Assembly: GCF_000758625.1 (NCBI RefSeq)
Contig: NZ_CP009283.1
Location: 1,685,501-1,749,500 of the forward strand
Direction of reading: 5' to 3'
Length of the DNA: 64,000 bases
Source of the DNA: Paenibacillus sp. FSL R7-0273
GTDB taxonomy: Bacteria; Bacillota; Bacilli; Paenibacillales; Paenibacillaceae
This document shows, one piece after another, positions 12,051 to 21,283 of the stretch. The position numbers and the translations under genes were made by a program. The notes under the pieces were generated by a model. It worked only from the letters and a program-made list of their open reading frames with translations, made no database searches and was not told the DNA's origin. Numbering within the stretch: position 1 is the stretch's first letter; each line of letters opens with the position of its first letter.

Positions 12051-12677
12051 ATGACTAAAAAGACAGTTAAAAGAGTAAGCACGGCAATCTTGACAATAGC
12101 GCTGGCGACAGGGCTAGCAGCATGCGGTAATTCTTCAAATGAGGCAGGCAGCGGCGGAGGACAGCCGTCAGCGGTATATGCTTCGACAACAAACGTAGCC
12201 TTTTCCAGTGCTTACCCGGAATATACCTTCAAGCAGGCCATCTTCGGTGTACAAAGCATTGAGACCTTTGCAGACAACACCTATGTCCTGACAAGCACGG
12301 ATACCTTCTATTCCGGACATTTGCTGTTTAATGACGATGGTAAATATGATGTTGTTCCAAGAGGAGCAAGCATTATCAAGTACTACGGCACTTTAACTTC
12401 AACCGATGCTGACGGACTGGTTACCCTTGAGCTGTCCAAACCAACAGCAGTTATAACGAACAGCTCTTATTCGGCCGGTACCAACCCGATTGGTTATGTG
12501 AATACGAGCGATTGGACCGATGAGATGGGAACTGCAGTGGGCGGTGAGGGTCCGGCTCTGTCTGCTGAAGAATATCTGGAATCGGTGTCCTTCCCGGAAA
12601 CCTCAATCATTGTTGACGCAGCAAATGACAGCTTCGATTATGTAGTGTTGACTGGTGACGAAGCAGCATCCAAATAA
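12051..12677 (+). CDS. lipoprotein of unknown function, first gene of the glycan operon
   Basis: 208 residues starting at ATG 12051 behind CCAGGGGGA. A lipoprotein signal peptide ends at Cys25 in GLAACG, followed by a Ser/Gly-rich tether and a compact domain of about 165 residues rich in Tyr, Thr and Asp, with no motif I recognise. It should be lipid-anchored on the outer face of the membrane. The GH3 gene starts 32 bases after the stop. As the first gene of a LytTR-linked operon encoding membrane and glycan enzymes, it may bind the glycan or assist an enzyme; this is inference from context only. Confidence 0.82.
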   Translation: MTKKTVKRVSTAILTIALATGLAACGNSSNEAGSGGGQPSAVYASTTNVAFSSAYPEYTFKQAIFGVQSIETFADNTYVLTSTDTFYSGHLLFNDDGKYDVVPRGASIIKYYGTLTSTDADGLVTLELSKPTAVITNSSYSAGTNPIGYVNTSDWTDEMGTAVGGEGPALSAEEYLESVSFPETSIIVDAANDSFDYVVLTGDEAASK

Positions 12678-12709
12678 GCCAATCAGGGATTGTGCAGGGA
12701 GGTAACACA

Positions 12710-15652
12710 TTGAGAAGACAATCGAATTTGTGGCGCGGGATGACATCTGTTTTTGCTTTTCTATTATCTTTTAGCCTGCTGATGACTCAGCTTCTGCTCA
12801 GCTGGAGCGGACAGGTCAACGTCTTCCTGAATGTCACAGCACCGGTAATCGAAGCGGATGCCAGCACGATGCAATATAAGAGTGATTATGAGCTGTCAGA
12901 TGAAGGCCTGAAGCAAATGCTGGCAGACTCTGATAAGCATGATGTGCAGACGATGGAAGAGGGCACAGTGCTGTTGAAGAATGAGCAGGCGGTTCTGCCG
13001 CTGAGCTCAGAAGAACGCAGCGTCACCTTGTTTGGCCGGGCAACCGCCGATCCTGTGTACAGCGGGAATGCCGGGGGGCCGGGGATGGATGAGGCGCGGC
13101 AGGTCAATCTGTACAGCGCTTTGCAGGAAGCGGGCTTCAAGATTAATGACAAGCTGTTTGACGCTTATAAAAGCAGCGAGGTTGCCCGAGTGAAGGCAGC
13201 GCCCGACTGGTTTATTGGTGAGGTTGAAAAAAGCTTCTACACAAGCGAGCTGCAAGCCACCTATCAAGGGGATTACAATGATGCAGCTATTGTGATGCTG
13301 GCCCGCGATGGCGGCGAGGGTAAAGACTTAGCCACTTCCGACAGAGACGGAATCTCTTATCTGGCACTGCATGATTCTGAGAAGGATCTGCTCAATATGA
13401 TTAAGGACAGCGGTAAATTTGCCAAAACAATCGTCCTGATCAACAGCGCCTATGCGATGGAGCTTGGCTGGATAGAAGAAGAGGAATACGGTGTGGATGC
13501 CGCGCTGTGGATCGGTAATCCGGGCTTAAAGGGCTTCACCGGTGTAGCCAATGTCTTGACAGGGGCAGCCGATCCTTCCGGCAGAATGGTTGATACCTAT
13601 GCAGCTAATTCCTTGTCTTCACCAGCGGTAAGCAATGCCGGTGATTTCAAATATGCCAACGATGACGGTCATTACATTGTTGAAGCTGAAGGCATCTACC
13701 AGGGATATAAATACTATGAAACACGGTATCAGGATACTGTTCTCGGGCTGAATAATGCTGACAGCAGTGCAGGCGCCTTTGTGAATAAGGATAGCTGGAG
13801 CTACGCGGATGAGATGGTATACACCTTCGGTTATGGCAGCTCGTACGCCAATTTCACCCAGGAATTAACAAGCCTGAATTGGGACAGACAAGCGAAAACC
13901 GTTACTGCAACAGTAAAAGTAACAAATGAAGGGTACCCGGAAGGCTCAGCTTACACAGGGAAATCCAAGTCTGTAGTCCAGCTGTACGCTCAGCTTCCTT
14001 ATGAAAAAGGGCAGGCCGAGAAATCAGCCATTCAGCTGATCGGCTTCGGCAAAACCGGCGAGCTTGCTGCCGGTGAATCAGAAGAAGTCACAGTCACCGT
14101 TGATGAATACCTGTTCGCAACGTATGACGTTAACGCTGAGAATGGTGCCGACCCGGCCAAGAAGGGCAGCTATGTCTACGATCCGGGTGATTATTACTTT
14201 GCCATCGGAAATGACAGCCATGATGCGCTCAATAACGTTTTAGCTAAGAAAGAGGGCGCAAAGGTTCAAGGCAAGCTGCTTGCTGCTGACGGTTCCAAAG
14301 TAAAGGGCAAGCCGGAAAATGCGGCAGCTGTTGCATTAGAGTCGTTGGACAACACAACCTACGCCAAGTCTCAATATGCGGATGAGGTAGTTTCGAATCA
14401 ATTTGATAACGTCGATATTAACTATTTTGCAGAAAATACAATAACGTATCTGACCCGCAGCGACTGGAACACTTATCCGCAGCCATATAAGGATATTGTG
14501 GCAACGGATGAGCTCAAAGCGGTTATGTACGACCAGAAATATCAAAAGCCGGCGGACGCGCCTGCTTATGACAGCTTTACACAAGGTGCAAAGGTTACAC
14601 TCAAGCTCCTCGATATGAAGGATGTCCCGTTTGAGGATGATGAGACCTGGAACAAGTTCCTGGATCAGCTGACCGTCAGTGAGTTAAGTGCAACGATTGG
14701 TGAGAATTTCGGCCAGCCGGCTGTAAAGTCCATCAATAAACCGGCCAATAAAAATACGGACGGTCCATCCGGCTCCCAATCGAACTATTTGTATGGCGGC
14801 AACCAGCCGGCCACATTCCATGTGGTTCAGGTTGTGGCAGCATCAACCTGGAGCCATGAGCTGATCGCAGAACGCGGCAAATTTATTGCCGAGGATTGCC
14901 TGTTCAGCGGTACTTCACAGCTCTGGTCGCCAGGGGGAAACTTACACCGCTCTCCTTTCAGCGGACGCAACTTTGAATACTATTCGGAGGACAGCATTCT
15001 GAGTTATCTGCTGGCGGCTAAACAAACCGAAGCGATGCAGGCTAAGGGTTTAACGGCTGCTATCAAGCATTTTGTAGCAAATGACCAGGAAACGAACAGA
15101 CAAGAGCTGTCTACGTTTATGCATGAGCAGGCTTACCGCCAGGGGCCTTTGAAGGGCTTTGAGGGTGCCTTTACAAAAGGCGGAGCGCTTGGAACAATGA
15201 TGTCCTTCTCGCGAATCGGCGGACAGCTGGCTTATAGCGATAGTGCCACATTAAAACAAGTTCTAAGAAATGAATGGGGCTTTAAAGGTGTGACCATTAC
15301 GGATTCTGTCAAGGGTAACCCGAATATTCCAACGGTTGAATCCCTGATTGCAGGCACGGATACCTTTAATGCCGACACCGGCCGGGCCAGCGAAATTCTT
15401 AAGTATCTGGCCAGTAAAAAGGACGGCTATGTGCTGCAGGAATTAAGACGCGCCAATAAGCATTTCTATTATTCACTGGCCAAGTCCAGCCTGCTTAACG
15501 GTCTGACCGATGATACCGAAGTTGAAGGGTTCACCCCGTGGTGGGAAACCTTCCTGAAGGTTACTAATTACGTTCTTATCGCATTAACGGCGCTCAGTGC
15601 CATTTTGTTCATCAGAAGCGGTCTAAGACGCAATACAAAGGGGGGGAAATAA
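12710..15652 (+). CDS. membrane-anchored GH3 glycoside hydrolase with permuted domain order
   Basis: 980 residues; start TTG 12710, 6 bases after AGGGAGG. The protein begins with a hydrophobic segment (about 11-35) and ends with a transmembrane helix and basic tail (about 945-980). The (alpha/beta)6 domain normally found second in GH3 comes first (EEGTVLLKNEQAVLPLS, about 75-330), then an FN3-like section, then the TIM-barrel domain (about 630-920) with KHFVANDQETNR (from Lys786) and the nucleophile Asp865 in GVTITDSVKG. This reversed order is known for a minority of GH3 beta-glucosidases such as those from Ruminococcus. Two membrane segments place the enzyme at the outer face. A trimming role on a surface glycan is inferred from its neighbours. 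Confidence 0.88.
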   Translation: MRRQSNLWRGMTSVFAFLLSFSLLMTQLLLSWSGQVNVFLNVTAPVIEADASTMQYKSDYELSDEGLKQMLADSDKHDVQTMEEGTVLLKNEQAVLPLSSEERSVTLFGRATADPVYSGNAGGPGMDEARQVNLYSALQEAGFKINDKLFDAYKSSEVARVKAAPDWFIGEVEKSFYTSELQATYQGDYNDAAIVMLARDGGEGKDLATSDRDGISYLALHDSEKDLLNMIKDSGKFAKTIVLINSAYAMELGWIEEEEYGVDAALWIGNPGLKGFTGVANVLTGAADPSGRMVDTYAANSLSSPAVSNAGDFKYANDDGHYIVEAEGIYQGYKYYETRYQDTVLGLNNADSSAGAFVNKDSWSYADEMVYTFGYGSSYANFTQELTSLNWDRQAKTVTATVKVTNEGYPEGSAYTGKSKSVVQLYAQLPYEKGQAEKSAIQLIGFGKTGELAAGESEEVTVTVDEYLFATYDVNAENGADPAKKGSYVYDPGDYYFAIGNDSHDALNNVLAKKEGAKVQGKLLAADGSKVKGKPENAAAVALESLDNTTYAKSQYADEVVSNQFDNVDINYFAENTITYLTRSDWNTYPQPYKDIVATDELKAVMYDQKYQKPADAPAYDSFTQGAKVTLKLLDMKDVPFEDDETWNKFLDQLTVSELSATIGENFGQPAVKSINKPANKNTDGPSGSQSNYLYGGNQPATFHVVQVVAASTWSHELIAERGKFIAEDCLFSGTSQLWSPGGNLHRSPFSGRNFEYYSEDSILSYLLAAKQTEAMQAKGLTAAIKHFVANDQETNRQELSTFMHEQAYRQGPLKGFEGAFTKGGALGTMMSFSRIGGQLAYSDSATLKQVLRNEWGFKGVTITDSVKGNPNIPTVESLIAGTDTFNADTGRASEILKYLASKKDGYVLQELRRANKHFYYSLAKSSLLNGLTDDTEVEGFTPWWETFLKVTNYVLIALTALSAILFIRSGLRRNTKGGK

Positions 15653-15653
15653 A

Positions 15654-16076
15654 ATGGTCTTATTCAAAGACAGAACGCTGGGCTTCTGGATCGGGTTTCT
15701 TGCATCCTGCCTGATGCTTGCCGGAAATATTGCCTTTATCCTGTTTGATTACGGCGACCGGACCTTTTCCTTTATTACCTTTGGCCTGATTATCGCCGGC
15801 TTCCTGGGAGAATTGGTGGTGTGGACGAAAAACTATTATTTTGCTCCTCTATTACCTGCAGTCTGCTTTGGCGTAGCGCTGTCATGGCATCTTTATTTAG
15901 GCTTTCCGACATTATCGGATGTTGTGAATGGCGTTAATTTTATTGGAGGAAATCCGCAGGCAGTCATTATTTTTGGCATTATTTTTGCTGCTGGTACCAT
16001 TGCTTCGATCCTCTCAAGCTTCATGAAGCAATCCAGAACGGAACGATTAATCTTTACCGTTACCACTTCAAAATGA
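15654..16076 (+). CDS. small four-helix membrane protein
   Basis: 140 residues, ATG one base after the GH3 stop, behind a GGGGGG-type ribosome site, so it is coupled to GH3. Four hydrophobic helices are visible (about 10-30, 38-58, 65-85, 102-122) with a basic C-terminal tail (KQSRTER). I do not recognise the family. The tight coupling suggests a partner or membrane scaffold for the GH3 enzyme or for glycan export. Confidence 0.8.
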   Translation: MVLFKDRTLGFWIGFLASCLMLAGNIAFILFDYGDRTFSFITFGLIIAGFLGELVVWTKNYYFAPLLPAVCFGVALSWHLYLGFPTLSDVVNGVNFIGGNPQAVIIFGIIFAAGTIASILSSFMKQSRTERLIFTVTTSK

Positions 16077-16094
16077 ATAGATGGAGATAAGTAG

Positions 16095-18494
16095 ATGAGA
16101 AAAATCAGTATCTGTGATGGATGGAGTTTTGTAGAGAACATTACCAATGCATTTATTAACTTCACAGAGGAGGGGACAGCCGTAAGGCTGCCCCATACCT
16201 CGAAGGAAGTGCCTGTTCATTATATGGAGGAAAGTGCCTGCCAGATGATCTGCGGTTACAGACGTCATCTGAATGTACCTGAGCTATGGAAGGGCCGACG
16301 CCTGTTTCTCCAGTTTGACGGTGCTGCCCATGTAGCAGAAATATTTGTGAACGGCGAGAAATTAATGACTCATTACGGTGGCTATACTGCATTTCGGATA
16401 GAGATAACAGATAAGGTGCTGTACGGGGAAGAGAACCGAATTGTAGTCCGGCTGAATACGCGTGAGGATGCGAACGTGCCGCCGTTTGGCCATGTTATTG
16501 ATTATATGACCTATGGCGGAATGTACCGTGAAGCATGGCTGCTGCTTGCAGATCAAAGCTATGTTGAAGATGTGTTTGTCCAGACACCGGATATGAAGCA
16601 GGCCCTGATCGATATCACGATCAGCCGTCCTGATACAAGCCATACGCTGGAGTTAAGCATATTGGACCAGCAGCAGACGGTAGTGGGCCAAAAGAGCCTG
16701 AATGCCCTTGGAACAGTAATTGATAAATGCAGTATCCCTGTGGATAACACTCAGGCGTGGAGTCCCGAAACGCCATATCTGTATACTCTGATAGCCGCTC
16801 TGAGAAATCAGCAGGGGGAGATCATTGACGAGTACACCGTGTCCTTTGGTTTCCGCCAGGCAGTGTTTCGCGGCGACGGGTTCTATCTGAATGGCCGGAA
16901 GTATAAGATCCGCGGGGTTAACCGCCATCAGAGCTATGCTCATGTGGGATATGCGATGCCAGCATCTATGCAAATTGAGGATGCCCGGATTCTGAAAGAA
17001 GAGCTGCATGTCAACGCGGTCCGCACCTCTCACTATCCCCAGTCTCAGCACTTTCTGGATGCCTGTGACCGCATGGGACTGCTTGTCTTCACCGAAACGC
17101 CAGGCTGGCAGCATATCAAGAACGATGATGAATGGAAGCGGATCGTCTGTGAAAATGTCGGGGAAATGATCATGCAGTACCGCAATCATCCGTCTATTAT
17201 TCTCTGGGGCGTACGGGTGAATGAGTCCCAGGACGATGATGCACTGTACACCAGAACAAATGAAATTGCCCGCCGTCTGGATCAGAGCCGACAGTCCAGC
17301 GGCGTCCGGTTCCTCTGGAGAAGCAGTCTGCTGGAGGATGTATATGCCTTCAACGACTTCTCTCATACAGGCAAGAATAGCGGACTGCTGCCAAGATGGC
17401 TGATTTCGCCCAATAAGAATAAGGGTTATCTGATTGCCGAGTTCAATGGCCATATGTTCCCGACCAAATCAACAGATACGCCTACCCACCGGTTGTCCCA
17501 TGCGATCCGTCATGCCAACGTACTGAATGAAGTGTATAAAAAAGAGGATATCGCAGGTGCCTTTGGCTGGTGCATGTTCGATTACCAGACACATGGCGAC
17601 TTTGGCTCAGGCGACCGTATCTGTTACCACGGCATCATGGATATCTACCGTAATCCTAAGCTTGCTTCAAAGGTCTATGCGAGCTTCTCGGAAGAAGCTC
17701 CGGTTCTTGAGGTCGGCTCAGATATGCATATCGGCGATTATCCCGGAGGTTCTGTTGGTGAAAATTATATTTTCACGAATGCGGACTCAGTACGCCTGTA
17801 TAAAAATGAGCGGATGATCCGGGAATTTATGCCGGTCAACAAAAAGTACCGTCATCTGCCGCACCCTCCTATTGAATTCTACGACACAGTAGGAAATGTA
17901 ATTGAGGAGGGCGAGAACTATTCGCACAAAAAAGCTGAGGCCATCAAAGAATGCCTGCTGGCCATTCAGCGCTTCGGTACCGCCCTGCCGCCAAAATACA
18001 TTTTTAAAGCGATGTGGGTCATGCTGCGGCACCTTGTATCTCCAGTAACCTTTTACCGCCTGTTCTTTAAATATATTGAGAATTGGGGCGTGTCTGCTCC
18101 GGTATACCGCTTTGAGGCGGTCAAAAATGGTAAGGTTGTTGCTGAGATTACTAAAGCGTCTAACGCCAGCCTTCACCTGGAAACTACAATCAGCGGCACC
18201 AGCCTGACTGAAGCAGAGACTTTTGATGTTGCATCAGTCCGCATCCGGGTGGCCGATATTAACAACAACAATGCCACATACTCTCATCTGCCTGTATTCC
18301 TGAAAGCAGAAGGGAACATTGAAATCATTGGTCCTGACTGTGTTACAGCAGAGGGAGGCATGTGCGGAACCTATATCAAGTCAACCGGCGCAGCCGGCAA
18401 CGGCACCTTAACCATCTCAACCCATCAGACAGAGCCGGTGGTCCTGCGCTTTAGTGTAAATGTAGAAGGACGTGGCAGCGATGAGCAGAATTAA
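16095..18494 (+). CDS. GH2-family glycoside hydrolase
   Basis: 799 residues, no signal peptide, so cytoplasmic. GH2 order is visible: sugar-binding jelly-roll (1-150, with YRRHLNVPELWKGRRLFLQF and a VFVNGEKLMTHYGGY-like stretch), an Ig-like domain, a TIM barrel with FYLNGRKYKIRGVNRHQSY, then C-terminal beta domains. Catalytic candidates are Glu377 in GVRVNESQD (acid/base) and Glu449 in LIAEFNGH (nucleophile). GH2 covers beta-galactosidase, glucuronidase, mannosidase and galactofuranosidase activities. Linkage to UDP-galactopyranose mutase makes a galactoside or galactofuranoside attractive, but specificity cannot be read directly. The ribosome site GGAG lies about 9 bases before the ATG. Confidence 0.88.
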   Translation: MRKISICDGWSFVENITNAFINFTEEGTAVRLPHTSKEVPVHYMEESACQMICGYRRHLNVPELWKGRRLFLQFDGAAHVAEIFVNGEKLMTHYGGYTAFRIEITDKVLYGEENRIVVRLNTREDANVPPFGHVIDYMTYGGMYREAWLLLADQSYVEDVFVQTPDMKQALIDITISRPDTSHTLELSILDQQQTVVGQKSLNALGTVIDKCSIPVDNTQAWSPETPYLYTLIAALRNQQGEIIDEYTVSFGFRQAVFRGDGFYLNGRKYKIRGVNRHQSYAHVGYAMPASMQIEDARILKEELHVNAVRTSHYPQSQHFLDACDRMGLLVFTETPGWQHIKNDDEWKRIVCENVGEMIMQYRNHPSIILWGVRVNESQDDDALYTRTNEIARRLDQSRQSSGVRFLWRSSLLEDVYAFNDFSHTGKNSGLLPRWLISPNKNKGYLIAEFNGHMFPTKSTDTPTHRLSHAIRHANVLNEVYKKEDIAGAFGWCMFDYQTHGDFGSGDRICYHGIMDIYRNPKLASKVYASFSEEAPVLEVGSDMHIGDYPGGSVGENYIFTNADSVRLYKNERMIREFMPVNKKYRHLPHPPIEFYDTVGNVIEEGENYSHKKAEAIKECLLAIQRFGTALPPKYIFKAMWVMLRHLVSPVTFYRLFFKYIENWGVSAPVYRFEAVKNGKVVAEITKASNASLHLETTISGTSLTEAETFDVASVRIRVADINNNNATYSHLPVFLKAEGNIEIIGPDCVTAEGGMCGTYIKSTGAAGNGTLTISTHQTEPVVLRFSVNVEGRGSDEQN

Positions 18495-19077
18495 AGCGTT
18501 CTGGAATAATTACAGTCTTAAACACCCGAAAATTGCCCAGTTTATCATGTTTTTTCTGCTCAGCAACGGGATTACAGTATTTCAGATGATTCTGATGCCG
18601 GTGTTAAAAGCTGCTTTTAGCGGTACGGCACTTGAAGCCCACAATTTTCAAATTTTTCCGGTGGGTAACAATACTGACGGATCGCCCTACTACATCTTTA
18701 ACTATCCTTTAGGGTCCATTTCTTCCGGCGGCGGGGGCGGGCTGGCCTACTTTATTGCCGTTCAGCTGACGCTCGGGATTGCCCAGGTTATTAATTTCTT
18801 TGCCCAGCGCAATATCACCTTCCGTTCAAAAGGGAACATTTACAAAGCGGCTGTCTGGTATCTGATCGCCTACATTATGATTACCCTTTGTGCCGGGGCG
18901 CTTCAGGGCTGGTATAAGGACCCGATCTACCAATTCTTTATTGACAGGTTTGGAAAAACAGGTGAAACAGCTGCTGACCTGATTACGATGCTCATCAATG
19001 CGGCTATTTCGTTCTGGGTCTACTTCCCGATCCTGAAAATTATTTTCAGAGAAGATAAAAAGCAGATTTCAGCTTAA
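18481..19077 (+). CDS. GtrA-like membrane protein
   Basis: 198 residues overlapping the end of GH2 by 14 bases; ATG 18481 is preferred because AAGGA lies 10 bases upstream, whereas the in-frame GTG 9 bases earlier has no usable site. Four membrane helices fit the GtrA family (KIAQFIMFFLLSNGITVFQM, later QRNITFRSKG). GtrA proteins are thought to carry polyprenyl-linked sugars or anchor glycosyltransferases. The loop between helices 1 and 2 carries an extra ~45 residues with a poly-Gly run (about residues 40-85), longer than the common ~130-residue form. It sits next to a GT2 enzyme, the usual GtrA partner. Confidence 0.78.
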   Translation: MSRIKAFWNNYSLKHPKIAQFIMFFLLSNGITVFQMILMPVLKAAFSGTALEAHNFQIFPVGNNTDGSPYYIFNYPLGSISSGGGGGLAYFIAVQLTLGIAQVINFFAQRNITFRSKGNIYKAAVWYLIAYIMITLCAGALQGWYKDPIYQFFIDRFGKTGETAADLITMLINAAISFWVYFPILKIIFREDKKQISA

Positions 19078-19103
19078 AAAAGAATAAAAAGAGGTTAGTG
19101 TGA

Positions 19104-20120
19104 ATGAAACTATTGTCTTTCATAATCCCCTGCTATAATTCGCAGGATTACTTGGACCGTTGTATCAGCAGCCTGCTTGTTGAGGGAGAAGAAATTGAAA
19201 TCTTGATCATCAATGATGGGTCCAGTGATCAGACTGGAAGGATTGCCGAGGACTATGAGGCAAAGTATCCATTGATGGTAAAAGTGGTGCATCAGCAAAA
19301 TTTGGGGCATGGCGGTGCGGTGAATACAGGAATCAGCCATGCTTCCGGTTTTTTTGTAAAGGTAGTAGACAGTGATGACTGGGTGGACAGAAAGGCGTAT
19401 CAGAAAATACTGGCGACGCTGAAGAAATTAATTACCGAAGACGCGCCAGTGGATATGGTAGTCAGCAATTTTGTCTATGAGAAGCAGGGGAAAAAGCACC
19501 GGAAGGTCATGAAGTACGGCAAAAACTTTCCGGAGGAACGGATTTTTACCTGGGACGATATTCAGAGCTTCCGTAAAGGTCAGTATATTCTGATGCACTC
19601 AATCATCTACCGGACGAATCTGCTGAAGGAATGCCAGTTCAGGCTACCGGAGCATACCTTTTATGTAGACAATCTGTTTGTGTTCAAGCCGCTGGAAAAA
19701 GTGGAACGGATCTATTATGTGAATACGGATTTTTACCGGTATTTTATCGGCAGAGAGGATCAGTCCGTCAATGAGAAGGTCATGATCGCCAGAATCGATC
19801 AGCAGCTGAAAGTGAATAAACTGATGATCGACGGATTGAACCTGGAAGAGATTGCAAGCCCGAAGCTGCGCCAGTATATGCTGAACTACCTTGAAATTAT
19901 CACTGTCGTTTCCACCATACTCTTAATTCGTTCTAAGCAGGAAGAGAATTTGAAGAAGAAAAAAGAGCTGTGGAGGTACATCAAAGATAAAGATTTGGAA
20001 TTATATAATACGATTCGGTATGGCGTAATGGGAAGATTAATGAACATACCGGGTTATCTGGGCCGCAGTATAACGGTATCTGCCTATAAGGTTTCACAGA
20101 AAATTGTGGGATTTAATTGA
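19104..20120 (+). CDS. GT2-family glycosyltransferase
   Basis: 338 residues with a GT-A fold at the N-terminus: LLSFIIPCYNSQDYLDRC, then INDGSSDQTG (nucleotide-sugar binding) and KVVDSDDWVD (DXD-like metal site near residue 90). The C-terminal third is basic and amphipathic without clear membrane helices, fitting membrane association through GtrA. The ribosome site GAGGTTAG lies before ATG 19104. With Glf downstream, the donor could be UDP-galactofuranose, but donor and acceptor are inferred only from context. Confidence 0.88.
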   Translation: MKLLSFIIPCYNSQDYLDRCISSLLVEGEEIEILIINDGSSDQTGRIAEDYEAKYPLMVKVVHQQNLGHGGAVNTGISHASGFFVKVVDSDDWVDRKAYQKILATLKKLITEDAPVDMVVSNFVYEKQGKKHRKVMKYGKNFPEERIFTWDDIQSFRKGQYILMHSIIYRTNLLKECQFRLPEHTFYVDNLFVFKPLEKVERIYYVNTDFYRYFIGREDQSVNEKVMIARIDQQLKVNKLMIDGLNLEEIASPKLRQYMLNYLEIITVVSTILLIRSKQEENLKKKKELWRYIKDKDLELYNTIRYGVMGRLMNIPGYLGRSITVSAYKVSQKIVGFN

Positions 20121-20136
20121 GAGTAAGGTGCCCTAT

Positions 20137-21243
20137 ATGAAATACGATTATCTGGTGGTAGGCTCCGGGTTGTTTGGCAGTATTTTTGCTTATGAAGCAG
20201 CCCGGCGGGGGAAGCTCGTAAAGGTGATTGACAAGCGGAATCATATCGGCGGCAATATTTATACCGAGAGCATTGAGGGTATACAGGTGCATAAATATGG
20301 AGCCCATATTTTCCACACGAACAGTAAGGAGATCTGGGACTACATTAATCAATTCGCTGATTTTAACCGCTATACCAACAGCCCGATCGCCAATTACAAA
20401 GGTGAAATTTATAATCTGCCGTTTAATATGAATACCTTTTACCAGCTGTGGGGAACGGTTACGCCTGCTGAGGCGATGGCCAAAATTGCGCAACAGACAG
20501 CGGCTGCGGGGATCGAAAAGCCGGGAAATCTGGAGGAGCAGGCCATTTCGCTGGTAGGAAAGGATCTGTATGAAAAGCTGGTGAAGGGCTACAGTGAAAA
20601 GCAGTGGGGGCGTAAAGCGTCCGAGCTGCCTTCCTTCATTATAAAACGCCTCCCGGTCCGGTTCACCTATGATAACAACTACTTCAATGACACCTATCAG
20701 GGAATTCCTGTCGGCGGCTACACCCCAATCATTGAAAAGCTGCTGTCGGGCAAATCCATTCGGGTAGAGCAGAGTCAGGACTTTTTTGCGGACAAAGAGA
20801 TGTATATAAAAGAGTACCCGAGGATTGTTTACACAGGTATGATCGACCAGTTTTTCGACTACAAATTTGGTGAACTGGAATACCGGAGCTTGAGCTTCGA
20901 GTCCGCTGTGCTGGATCAGCCAAACTATCAGGGAAATGCAGTTGTAAATTATACCGATGCCGAGACCCCGTTTACCCGGATTATTGAGCATAAGCATTTT
21001 GAATTCGGGACTCAGCCCAAGACCGTTATTACAAAGGAATATCCAAAGGCATGGAGCAGAGGGGATGAGCCCTACTATCCATTGAATGACGGCAGCAATA
21101 ATGAAAAATACAGAAGGTACCGTGAACTGGCGGAGCAAATGCCTAATGTGCTGCTGGGAGGACGCTTAGGGCTGTACAGATATTTTGATATGCATCAGGT
21201 GATCGCTGAGGCGTTAAGTGTGGTCAAGCGGGAGTTTGGATGA
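20137..21243 (+). CDS. glf: UDP-galactopyranose mutase
   Basis: 368 residues, the typical length. This flavoenzyme interconverts UDP-galactopyranose and UDP-galactofuranose. The FAD-binding Rossmann motif is DYLVVGSGLFGSIFA (4-18), followed by the family signature NHIGGNIYTE and HKYGAHIFHTN. The C-terminal region holds the characteristic PYYPLNDGSNNEKY and LGGRLGLYRYFDM. The start at ATG 20137 follows GTAAGGTG and leaves a short spacer after the GT2 stop; the frame is open farther upstream inside the GT2 gene. It closes the operon, and a terminator follows at once. Its presence is the strongest clue that this locus handles galactofuranose. Confidence 0.95.
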   Translation: MKYDYLVVGSGLFGSIFAYEAARRGKLVKVIDKRNHIGGNIYTESIEGIQVHKYGAHIFHTNSKEIWDYINQFADFNRYTNSPIANYKGEIYNLPFNMNTFYQLWGTVTPAEAMAKIAQQTAAAGIEKPGNLEEQAISLVGKDLYEKLVKGYSEKQWGRKASELPSFIIKRLPVRFTYDNNYFNDTYQGIPVGGYTPIIEKLLSGKSIRVEQSQDFFADKEMYIKEYPRIVYTGMIDQFFDYKFGELEYRSLSFESAVLDQPNYQGNAVVNYTDAETPFTRIIEHKHFEFGTQPKTVITKEYPKAWSRGDEPYYPLNDGSNNEKYRRYRELAEQMPNVLLGGRLGLYRYFDMHQVIAEALSVVKREFG

Positions 21244-21245
21244 GG

Positions 21246-21268
21246 AGAGGGGCGTAATGCCCCTCTTT
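21246..21268 (+). terminator. terminator after glf
   Basis: AGAGGGGC (21246-21253) pairs perfectly with GCCCCTCT (21259-21266) around a five-base loop, followed by a short T stretch. It closes the glycan operon. The T-run is short, so efficiency is uncertain. Confidence 0.65.
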
Positions 21269-21283
21269 GGTGTTTCACCAGCT

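Noticed and set aside
20113..21138. 341-codon antisense open frame opposite glf
   Set aside because: glf is unmistakable on the plus strand; the antisense frame has no start signal or domain.
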